DNA of 64,000 bases from Punica granatum. Lineage: Eukaryota > Streptophyta > Magnoliopsida > Myrtales > Lythraceae. The position numbers were made by a program, and so were the translations under genes. The notes under the pieces were generated by a model. That model was not told where the DNA came from. It searched no databases and saw only the letters and a list, made by a program, of their open reading frames with translations. Location: assembly GCF_007655135.1 (NCBI RefSeq), contig NC_045128.1, positions 5,580,001 to 5,644,000 of the forward strand. The letters run 5' to 3'. The first letter of the stretch is position 1. Each line of letters opens with the position of its first letter. Below, piece after piece: positions 33,822-42,850 of the stretch.

Positions 33822-34918
33822 CTAGAGGTGTAAATGAGCCGAGTCGAGCTTGAGTACAGGTAAACTCGACTCGACTCGTTAAAAAAATGCTCAAAGTCGA
33901 CTAGAACTCGAGCTCGGTCGAGGTTCAATATGGAGGCTCGAGCTCAAATGCCCTAGTAGCTCAAGCTCGGCTCGTTAGAGCTCATTTGATTGCTACCACT
34001 CAAAACCAAGATTAGCTTTTGAGCTCGGCTCAAGATCGAGCTCGACTCTGTGGCACCTTGGGGTCGCGGACTTGCCGAGCAGGAGAGAGAGAGACAATTT
34101 CTATTTTATTTATTATTTTATTTTCGAATTTCAATTTCTATATTATTTTAAGAGTTTAGGCTAGAAAGCACAGTCCAGTCCATGAATTATGGACTTGGGG
34201 GCCTCAGTTCAATAATAAAAGGACATATACGTAATTTTATGTAGAAACTCGGCTATGCTCGCGAGCTGAACGAGCTGAGGTTTAAGGCTCGGAAGAACAG
34301 CTTGGCTCGAGTCAAGTTTGAGTTATCACTACGTCGATCTCAAGTAACTCATGACTTGGCTCATCTTGTTTACGCTCCTATATTCAGCTGTGAATCAGAA
34401 GATCCAAATATGAAAACAAGATTGGACAAAAAGACAAGTGGCAAGATCACAAAATCTATTGAAATTATATTTCTATTTTTTGTTAAGACTTCATTATATC
34501 TTTTAAATCTTTAAATTCGAGATAATTTTAGGATATTTTAAAGGGAGAAATATCCTAAAACTATATTATGATATCTCTAAGATATCGGGAAGGTATTGTA
34601 TCTTTAAGAAAGTTTTGCATAACATATCGTATGTATGATCGGGAAGTCAACTATAATTATTGGGGTTTTTTTCTTCGAACCGGTTCAAAGAGCGAGAGTG
34701 TGAGAATTTAGAAGATTTTGAGGTTTTTCTCACATTAGGTCTTTAAAACAGGTGATAGGAAACACGTGTAATCTTGAGTGTGTTATCTCTGATTTGTTGA
34801 TCTCGTGAAATATTCATGCTTTATCCTAAGATGTTTCCCCTACTATGCGAGTTTTACCACATATATTCCGATATTCTTTCTTCTTTCTTCGCGATATATA
34901 TTTCTCAACACCTCCAAT
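33822..34918. mobile_element. Possible non-autonomous hAT-like element
   Basis: The left end 'TAGAGGTGTAAATGAGCCGAG' and its repeated 'gagctcg/ctcgagc' words are typical of plant hAT-like non-autonomous elements. The right end 'CTCAACACCTC' is the inverted counterpart. The homologous DNA at about 1720-1745 lacks this insertion ('ttcag' joined to 'ttgagattgattc'). I found no clean 8-bp duplication, and a second insertion may lie inside. The frame 34302-34514 has no recognisable content. Confidence 0.4.
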
Positions 34919-35173
34919 TGAAGGTGAGTTGAGATTGATTCAAGGATATCAAACTAGGCCCTTTAAATATATTTAAAAAAAAAAACAGGGCTCTTTGCAA
35001 TGGCACCAAGAGATCTTGGGTTTAATTTTCACCGGTGTGATTTCCTATGGCCTTTATTTTCCCTATTCTATTTATCCCTATAAAAGCCTAAATTGGAATT
35101 AAAAATATGACTGTTCAATTCAACTAGTAGAAATAGAATAGCCGAGAAGTGAAAAACTCGAAGCAGCAGAGTG

Positions 35174-35749
35174 TTACCCGTTTGCCACTTTATCCAGTTC
35201 CAGACCCTTCAGCTTCACAACTTCCTTCAGCGCATCCCTCCACGCTTGGACCTTCTCCTGACCGAACCTCTCCTCGTGCAGGGAGAACGCTTTGGCGTAA
35301 CTACCTGTCTGGTGTTGGACCTCATCGGGCGTAACGTCCAGGAATAATGGCATGATCAGCTGTTCTCTCTCCTTCATGGACTTCACCATTTCCGCCACCT
35401 CCATCAGGCACCACTTGCTTGATGCATAAACTACGGAGAAGATGGGGATCCCAATCTTTGACTGCTTGATTGATTTCATGAGCTTGGGTCCAATCTCCTC
35501 CCCTACATGAAGCTCCTCGTTGTCCCTGAAGGCGCGAACCCCTGCATCGATGAGGCTATGGTAGAGGCAGTCCGTGATGGACTTCCGGATGTCGGTCCCG
35601 CTGAAACTCAGGAAGACTTCATACTCGTGGCCTATCGCCGGATCGTCTGCGGATGAGAACGACAGTACATTGTGGCTTCCATCTACCTGCTGCTGGTACT
35701 GCTGCAACAGGACAGGACACGTCATAGTAAATACACGCACACACGACAT
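35174..35749 (-). CDS. TNL-3: TIR-only ORF
   Basis: An ATG opens 191 codons covering a full TIR domain (about residues 42-180): EYEVFLSFSG (FRG changed to FSG), the BB-loop region around GEEIGPKL, and YASSKWCLMEV with the catalytic-type Glu. It ends VANG at a TAA that lies within the splice-donor context (GGGTAACAC) used by TNL-1 at the same place. No NB-ARC or LRR exon follows on the minus strand, so translation would read into the intron and stop, giving a TIR-only protein. Its original first exon is ruined (35833-35933). Without that exon, an ATG upstream of the normal acceptor (ttgcag|CAG) supplies the start. TIR-only proteins are known to act in plant immunity, but this may just be a relic. 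Confidence 0.6.
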   Translation of the reverse strand: MSCVRVFTMTCPVLLQQYQQQVDGSHNVLSFSSADDPAIGHEYEVFLSFSGTDIRKSITDCLYHSLIDAGVRAFRDNEELHVGEEIGPKLMKSIKQSKIGIPIFSVVYASSKWCLMEVAEMVKSMKEREQLIMPLFLDVTPDEVQHQTGSYAKAFSLHEERFGQEKVQAWRDALKEVVKLKGLELDKVANG

Positions 35750-35832
35750 CGAAAGGTTACAGAATCGAAGCTTTCCATGGTTTTCAGTGTGAAATCCCCA
35801 TTATCTACCAGAATATTTATAGACTGCAATAC

Positions 35833-35933
35833 CGGCAAATTGTTCACATTCATCCCGCTGAAATTGCCACTTTTCCGTCTCTTCTTGAAATGAGCTCCCA
35901 AGCAAGGTAGGTAGGATGCTCGTCGGACGCCCT
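35833..35933 (-). pseudogene. TNL-3 exon 1 relic (anchor lost)
   Basis: This is homologous to TNL-1 exon 1: the words 'gtccgacgagcatcct' and 'gggatgaatgtgaacaat' and the donor (CCG|GTATTG) correspond. The start codon is AGG instead of ATG, about 45 bases that would encode the membrane segment are missing, and the frame is shifted with a TGA. Confidence 0.75.
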
Positions 35934-36101
35934 AGCAGTATCAGTCCTTTAGTTTCCTCTCCTTTCCTTTCTTGCTACCAGCAAACAGATAGATGGGATG
36001 GCTCGGGACTCGCTCTGACAGCAAATCACGCATGCTAGGAGAATGAAGTAGGACGGCAGAATCGTTCTCCTTTCATACCCCCACCGATGTTTGCCCAAAA
36101 T

Positions 36102-36275
36102 CTACTCCTTGTACGTGGAACTCGCAATCACGCAAGAATCTCCCTCGCCACTTTTTTCTCTTTCTTGCTTTCTTTCTCCCTCGCCACTCTTTGTCGTTGC
36201 TGCTTTATTTCTGTGAAGGTGAATGATGACGACCGCCACAAACATAAGAGCCATTAAAATTCCAAAATATCTCAT
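36102..36275 (-). CDS. Small hydrophobic-basic ORF upstream of TNL-3 (57 aa)
   Basis: It starts MRYFGILMALMFVAVVIIHL, then a Lys/Arg/Glu-rich tail, and stops at TAG. The start aligns with the ORF at 8009-8248 upstream of TNL-1 (MRYFGI + hydrophobic run + basic run), in the same orientation and at a comparable place. The tails have diverged by indels. A membrane-anchor exon or an upstream ORF are both possible. No known family. Confidence 0.4.
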   Translation of the reverse strand: MRYFGILMALMFVAVVIIHLHRNKAATTKSGEGERKQEREKSGEGDSCVIASSTYKE

Positions 36276-36339
36276 GGTGGCATATTATTAACATGACTCA
36301 CGGCTCGGGGAGCTTCAGTTTCACTTCTATATTTAGATA

Positions 36340-38085
36340 GGGCTGCCATTTTGCGTCATTTCATGTTCATATATGTTGTGTCTAAACGGACGCGCCACTG
36401 AAGTCATATTCTGTACACGATACGATACGATTATTAAACATGTCAGATTTTGAAAAAACGAATACGACCTGTTTATATCAGTGTCAACCCGAACATGACA
36501 TGTTTAACCTATCTATCGAAACGTGTCATAATAGATACGCGTCTCCATACACGACACGATTATTAAACGGATTAGATTTTGAAAATACGAACATGACCTA
36601 TTTATATCCGTGTCAGCTACTAAAGTGTTACTGGCAAAGCTCATGCAAGCTTGGGAGAATAAAATTAATGTTTGAGGAAGTAATATAGGCAAAGAATAGA
36701 CGGGGCATATAACTATATAACTCCACATAATTTATGCGATCATTTTGACTAAAAGAAGAAGTACACCCTGAACAACGAGCTGAAAGATTATGAAATATTT
36801 TGTAGTATAAAACCTGTCCAAGGGATGCTACTGCTATTGGCTCTGGTGAAATCTCCGCAAATAACAGACAAACAGAAAGCAACCTCAGTACAAAATGGAG
36901 CTATTTTATCTAGCAACAGCAACAGTTCGTCCAGATATTCAGGAGGTATCAAATCCTGCAAACAGAATGTCACTTAATTTTGCTAGATACTTATTAGATG
37001 TCATAACCATATAATTAAATATATAAACTACATATTTTTTCCGGTTACAATATATAAACTATCCTCATTTATCTCAGAAGCTCAAAGGAAATTATAGTAA
37101 ACTTCTACGCAAATGTTGCAACAAAGGCAAACTGTTTTATTTTCTCTTGCAAAAGATAGATATCATTTCCTAACCATTCATAGAAATTACAAAAGCTTTT
37201 ATACCCTGAAAACACAGAGATTCTTTCCAAAATAGATGTAAAATCCGGAAAAAAAGGAAAACCAAACAGACAAACTTAGCCTCACTTACCGGCCGTGAAG
37301 AAAAAGCTTGAGCGACCTTTATATGTGCCTGAAAGAGTGAAGAAAGATGAAATTGTACAAAACAAAGTTTAGCATCTAAGAAAGATGAAATTGTACAAAC
37401 GCGTCAATGTGGTGGGCAAATACCGTGGACAAGGGCTGGAGGCGGACGAACTTCAAGCGACTGTGCAATCGGACACGGACTGAGAGTACAGAGAGAGAGA
37501 GAGACTCAATCGGATAGGAGAGCAGCGAGAGCTGGAGGAGCGTCGGAGCGTGAGCGAGACCAGAGGGACGGAGTCGGGAGTCGTCTGTGCTTCAGCCTTC
37601 AGAGGGTACGGCCACGACCGTCGGGGTGAGATCACAGTGGCGTCGCGTCGGGGTGGGATCACCGTGGCTCATGGAGTGAAGGGCTCGAGGTAGTCCCCGT
37701 CTCGTCTGACTCGTCTTTGAGTTCCCTCTTACTGAGTTGTCTGTTCGAGAAAGAAAGGAGGAGGACTGATAGAAGAGAGGGGCGGAAGGAATGAGCTGTG
37801 TGCATCAGTATTAGCCTATTAAGGTTATTAAGGGTATTTTGGTAATTTTAATATAAATGGATTAATTAGTTATCCAATAATCACAGCACGATTAAACACG
37901 TCTAAATTAATATATTTAAACATATATAATCGAATTATACTTGTCAATCTGGTAAGATACATTTATTAACTGTAGACGAGTTGGACCTATTTAGATCGAA
38001 TATAAAAAAATGCCAAATCCGAATTCATTTAACACCGTGTCATATTTATATCGTACTAACATGTCGTGTTAGGAATTGTCAGCCC
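36340..38085. mobile_element. hAT-type element carrying captured gene exons (Pack-hAT-like)
   Basis: The ends are GGGCTGCCATTTTGC and, in reverse, GGGCTGACAATTCC, the form common in plant hAT non-autonomous elements. Subterminal 'cacgatacgat', 'gtgtca' and 'acatgtc' words are also typical. The flanks TTTAGATA (36332-36339) and TACAGATA (38086-38093) are an 8-bp duplication with two changes. The TNL-1 upstream flank (about 8440-8455) shows the same place without insertion. It has no transposase. The interior holds exons of an ABC1-kinase gene on the minus strand. Confidence 0.75.
36814..37424 (-). pseudogene. Captured ABC1-like (UbiB-family) kinase gene fragment
   Basis: Exon b (37328-37290) reads AHIKVAQAFSSRP with acceptor tttcag and donor GTAAG. 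Exon c (36955-36814), preceded by tgtttgcag, reads DLIPPEYLDELLLLLDKIAP in phase; after a deletion and frame change it reads FAEISPEPIAVASLGQ before a GT donor. Together these are the KxGQxxSxRPDxxPPEY ... ISPEPIAxASLGQV motifs of plastid/mitochondrial ABC1 kinases. A further donor (CACG|GTATTT) at 37424 may end an upstream 5' exon/UTR reaching to about 37700 (GA/CT-rich). The intron is retained, so capture was from genomic DNA. Not functional: the kinase core is absent. Confidence 0.8.
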
Positions 38086-38325
38086 TACAGATAAGGTCGT
38101 TGCCAGCTTTACGTTATCTTCAAATAACACGAAAGAAAAGGCAATAAACAAATCACTTTACTTTATTCTTCTTAACCAGACAATCAGACTAATCACTTAA
38201 ATCGATCACCTTATTTTACCCGCACGTCACTTTAACACGTATAAATACTTTTGAACTCTTACCAACAATTTATCTTTTAACAGAACGAAGGATGCACTGG
38301 TTGATGATTTGTTCTGCACTGACCA

Positions 38326-38440
38326 TCGGTGCTAGGATTTTGCACCCCCTTCTTAGAGAAGAAACGGATTCCGATGATAGCAGTGATAATGACCGAGGCT
38401 ATTTCACAGCCGCCTCCATAACAGCAGAATGCAGAGGTAG
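38326..38440 (-). pseudogene. Relic of the second anchor exon, upstream of TNL-3
   Basis: The minus strand reads IASVIITAIIGIRFFSKKGV in one frame, matching the hydrophobic-plus-KK part of the candidate exon at 8833-8994 (MVSVIISAFIGI...FFKKRL). The nucleotide match extends through 'ggattccgatga' and 'ataatgaccgag'. The MEGSD start region is disrupted by a deletion and an in-frame stop (GTG AAA TAG). Confidence 0.6.
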
Positions 38441-38515
38441 TACTCGTACGGTAAAACGTGTAAATGTCATAATACAGGAACACGACCTCGAATTTACTCA
38501 CCCCACACAAACTAA

Positions 38516-38537
38516 CCCCCCCCCCCCCCCCCCCCCC
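38516..38537. repeat. Poly(C) run, 22 bases
   Basis: Uninterrupted C homopolymer; its length in the assembly may not be exact. Confidence 0.85.
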
Positions 38538-38539
38538 AA

Positions 38540-39567
38540 AATCTCTTCGTCCGACTGCCAGGTGGATGGGAAAAATAAAACCCGGTCTCCTTCCTTTCTT
38601 CCTTCGGAGCATTCCAGCTTATTCCTCTGCAACTGAAGCCGGCCCCCACCCCCTCCTTCCTTCTCCAGCCTTGCACCATTTCTGCTTCATTCAGTTGCCT
38701 ACGCGTGTACACAAAAATAAACTACTGTCTGTCCGTAAATTTTGCAGAGGAGTTGAGCAAAAACAAAAAGGCTCCTGATTGGTGAAATTTCAAGCAGAGC
38801 TTGTCATGTCTCGAGTCCCTTCTGATTGCTTCATATTTTTGAATTTCATTGTATTGATCAACGGTACCCATTAATACGAAGTGGGACGAGTTATTGCAAG
38901 TTAATAGAGTTTGGTGGACATAGATCACACGTATGGCTTCAATTTTGCTGAAGCTTCTTTGTCAAGGGCTGTATAAACTATTGCATGATCGAAAACTACG
39001 TCCCTTTATGGTGATAATCCACAATATTCACCTTTGTACGGAAATTCAACTGAGAGATCTCATTAACTAAGTGGAAGGTCTCAAGTGAATATGATTTCTG
39101 AAGATGTTCTGGTAACATATATTGTGTTCTCGAGTCTAGTGAAAATGGGAGTTCCCGTTCCAAATTATTTTTATTCTGTATTGCCAATTTGTATCCATCT
39201 AATGTCAAGTGGTATCTTGCCTTGTCTGTCACCAGATAAACACGACGATGAAACTCCAATTATGTCGTGCCACTGAGGAAAGGAGGCTACTCAAGGTGAA
39301 TCAATGCGGTGATATGAATTTCCCATTATAACATCTTTGAGTGGTTGAGAATGTGTGCACAGATTCCGAATCTGTCTTAGTATCACATCCAACAAGGAGG
39401 AGAAACACGGAAAAAAATAAAAAATACCAACTGAAGCCTAAAGTTTCACGAATCCGGGAAGTACCAGAGACAACATAGTTAATTATGTCCATATTTTCTC
39501 AAGATTCAAAACCCGTCTCAGAGTATAAGGTTTCATTGATTCCCACTTCTTTTCATAATTACAGGAA
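38540..39567. other. No recognised gene; one unassigned ORF
   Basis: A minus-strand frame at 38996-39259 (87 codons, starting MEFHRRVYLVTDKARYHL) is not low-complexity but matches no family I know, and has no obvious splice partners. It could be a captured exon. Nothing else is seen. Confidence 0.3.
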
Positions 39568-39572
39568 TTAAA

Positions 39573-41627
39573 TGTAAAATCCGAAAATTTATTACGATAA
39601 AATTCTATAATTACATATAAATTTCCTTACATATAAAGGATATAAAAAATTACAAATTCGATCGGACGAGTAAAATCTCGATAAAATACTACGATCCACC
39701 GCCACTTTTAGGTTGAAAAACACTGAGAATATATTTAGGGAGTAAGCTTGACGCTCAGTGAGTAACCACAATCTAAACTAGTCGGATCATAGCATGAGTT
39801 TAGTAATATCATAAAAATATCGTTGAGACTTCTAGAACTCAGATCATCCATGTGCCAATTTCTAACTTTCGACTACAGTGGTGGCTTCACACTGACAGCA
39901 GTTGCTCCAGGCAGCTCTTTCCTACTGCTCGACTTATGACTGGCTCAGGGCGCCACATGACTCACCGACTCCCATCAATCACATTTACTCAACTCAATAC
40001 CTCACTTCTCATTTCCAAATATCATAATCGATTATATAAAAATACACGCATGATCCGTGACATTGATATGACCATGACAATATAATTCTAAAAATATTAT
40101 TATAACGATAATAAAAATACTAGTTTAAGAATAGGTTAGTCGCATTAACAAATCCCCTGAACTTTAAACATCGAAAACCGAATGTTTTCTATTTTTTAAA
40201 ATTTTCCTCATATTTTCCCCTCAATATTTTCTCTGTGTCACTCACGGTCTCTCTCTCCCTGCATTTGCCGTGAAATGCAAATGGCCAAAGAGAGTACATG
40301 AGGCCATTTAAAGAGGAGAGTAAGGCGGTGGAGAAAAGGAGATGGATCAAGATGGATAAGATAGGTGGCACTTTAATATTGGATGAACTAATAACAATGA
40401 AATGGGAATGACACATGGAAAGTCAAGCTGAGTACTTATCTTCTTAAAATTTAAAAATCATATCATTAATCAAGAAATAAATCTAATGAAAACTATTAAA
40501 ATGTGAAAATGTATTTACACAAGTGCTAGAAAAGTCGGGATGTTACAAACTCCCTACCTTTAAAGAATTTTGTCCCCAAAATTCAAGTAATCGAAAATAA
40601 ATTTATATCCCACAGGCTCAGGAAATTGAAAAACTTAGGCTTTGATACCATTTGTAAAATCCAAAAATTTATTACGATAAAATTCTATAATTACAAATGA
40701 ATTTTCATACATATAAAGGATATAAAAAAATTACAAATTCGATCGAACGAGTAAAATCCCGATAAAATGCTACGACCCTCCGCCACTTTTAACCTGAAAA
40801 ATACCGAGAATATATTTGGGGGTGAGCTTGACGTCCAGTGAGTAACCACAACCTAAACTAAACGGATCATAGCATGAGTTTAGTAATATCATAAAAATAT
40901 CTTCTAGACTTTTAGAACTCAGTTCATGCTTGTGCCCCTTTCCAGCTCCCGACCACAGTGGCGGCTCCACACTGACCGCCTCTCTGCTCCAGGCAATAGT
41001 TTCTTACTGCTCGACTTATGATTGGCTCAGGACGCCACAGGACTCACCGACTCCCATCAATCACATTTACTCAACTCAATACCTCACTTCTCATTTCCAG
41101 ATATCATAATCGATTATATAAAAATACATGCATGATCCGTAACATTAACATGATCATGACAATACAATTCTAAAAATATCATTATAACGATAATAAAAAT
41201 ATTAATTTAAAAATAGATTACTCACATTGACAAATCCCGAACTTTAAACATCGAAAATCGAATGTTTTCTATTTTCTAGAATTTTTCTCATATTTTCCCC
41301 TCAATATTTTCTCTATGTCACTCACGGTCTCTCTCTCCCTGCATTTGCCGTGAAATGCAAATGGCAATAGAGAGTACATGAGGCCATTTAAAGAGGAGAG
41401 TAAGGCGGTGGAGAAAAGGAAATGGATCAAGATGGATAGGATAGGTGGCACTTTAATATTGGATGAACTAATAACAATGAAATGGGAATGACACATGGAA
41501 AGTCAAGCTTAGTACTTATCTTCTTAAAATTTAAAAATCATATCATTAATCAAGAAATAAATCTAACGAAAACTATTAAAATGTGAAAATGTATTTACAC
41601 AAGTGCTAGAAAAGTCGGGATGTTACG
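39573..41627 (-). mobile_element. Compact LTR retroelement: two 975-bp LTRs around 105 bp
   Basis: Direct repeats 39573-40547 and 40653-41627 are the same length and highly similar. Read on the minus strand they begin TGTAACATCCCGACTTTTC (first base changed in the outer copy) and end TTTTCGGATTTTACA. The 105-bp interior has 'TGGTATCAAAGCC' directly after the 5' LTR (primer-binding site for methionine tRNA, one difference) and a purine stretch AAAGGTAGGGAG just before the 3' LTR. TTAAA flanks both ends (39568-39572, 41628-41632). It has the organisation of a TRIM-like non-autonomous element with unusually long LTRs. A 75-codon frame occurs in each LTR (40189-40416, 41269-41496) but has no family features. 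Confidence 0.85.
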
Positions 41628-41632
41628 TTAAA

Positions 41633-42038
41633 GTTAAACCAGACCTCTCAAGCTCGATTTTGGGCATTATTGACAATCCAAAACCAATCTATATTATAAT
41701 CTGGCCTCACAGTTCTAGAAAGATTGTAGTCTTCTCTCCTCCATGGAGTTTAACCATTGGAAAGCTCACACGGAGCAACATCTCATTAGAGCATCTCTCG
41801 GACTTACTTACATGACAACCAATGCATGGTTTATGGGGATGATCACCACCGTTGCCGAGAATTTCGGTTATTTCCCACGCGAACATGTTGATGGGCTAGC
41901 TGAGTGGGAGTTCCCCTAGGTTCTACGTGGCCTTACCTGAACGGGTTCCTCAGCATAATCCATAACACTGCAAAGCATGATGTCCTCTGCATTTGATTTA
42001 ACCATACGGGAATAAAATTACTGCAGAGCGAGAGGTGC
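41633..42038. other. No gene recognised
   Basis: Lies between the compact LTR element and the Sec14-like exons. It may be the 3' untranslated region of that fragment (minus strand), but I see no poly(A) signal that would settle it. Confidence 0.3.
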
Positions 42039-42643
42039 TTATTGACTCACCAGCAAACCCTTCTTCTTTTTCTTCTTCTCGATGTATGCTACGAGCTCCC
42101 CTTGCCGAGCCATGGAATCCTTGAGTGCCTTAATACAAAAGGCTTGTTAATGCAGAGAAAGATCCTGAACGAGAAAGTGGATATTAAACCTTTTTCTGCC
42201 AGTTAGTTCGCCATCATTTATATCAGCAAATGAATCCATTTTATGTAACTTGATATTGTAACTAACATGTTCCGGACTAGTATAAATTGACCTTTAAGTT
42301 CAAGACAAAAGACAGGTTAACGTTAAAATCTAATCAACTTCTAATCGTGGAAGTAACTTTTGGGCTCCTCCAGAGGTTCCGTTCGGCTCATTGCAGAAGA
42401 GAGCATCTGCTTCTTATCGGTAGGCATACCCGCCTCTTTCTTGCTCTGGGACACCATCCTCTCTTCCAACTGAGCCATCTGCTTGATCATTGTCAAGAGC
42501 TCGGCACCTAATATGGCTGGGCCCGTCAGCTCAACCTGAGCACCCTTGGTCATTGCCGACGCATAGGAGAGCTTGCTATTACTGAGATATAGATGTGGAT
42601 ATAGATTTAATAATGGTTGATGCAGATTTTTCATTATTTTCAA
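42039..42643 (-). pseudogene. C-terminal exons of a Sec14-like (SFH) lipid-transfer protein
   Basis: The last exon (42128-42039) reads ALKDSMARQGELVAYIEKKK with more lysines, ends GLLVSQ and stops at TAA. The upstream piece (within 42341-42643) reads LLTMIKQMAQLEERM...KKQMLSSAMSRTEPLEE. These match the coiled-coil and poly-Lys tail of plant Sec14-nodulin/SFH phosphatidylinositol-transfer proteins (usual pattern: MxKRMxELEEKV ... LNAALSRVDALE ... ALxDSxxRQEELxAYIEKKKKKK). The catalytic Sec14 (CRAL-TRIO) domain is not in the window. A TNL-type upstream flank adjoins at 42650, so this is a transposed or captured 3' fragment rather than a whole gene. The splice site of the upstream piece is uncertain. 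Confidence 0.65.
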
Positions 42644-42649
42644 ATTTAA

Positions 42650-42850
42650 ATAAAAGAAAAATCAATAGACAAATTACTTAACTCGATTGTCTTATTTTTC
42701 TCGAGCTGTTGCACTTCACTTTAACCTGCATTAACATTTTAAACTTTCACCAATAATTTATATTTTAGCAGAATATAGAATGTATTGGGCGGCGATTTCT
42801 GGTGCATATAATCTCGCCCAAGTTATATCGTGTACGGTATGCATGCCTTG
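42650..42850. other. Third copy of the TNL upstream flank
   Basis: It shares 'ttactt..ctcgattgtcttatttttctcgag', 'caccaataatttatattttagcagaat' and 'gcgatttct' with 8540-8690 and, less closely, 38190-38310. No anchor exon follows, so this is a residue of another TNL locus or of its duplication. Confidence 0.6.

Noticed and set aside
38277..38712. Frames with Gly runs (111 and 66 codons)
   Set aside because: The Gly runs translate the 22-base poly(C) homopolymer; the frames join unrelated sequence across it.
40189..41496. 75-codon frame present twice (40189-40416, 41269-41496) as a duplicated gene
   Set aside because: The two copies are simply the same position in the two LTRs of one element; no conserved domain.
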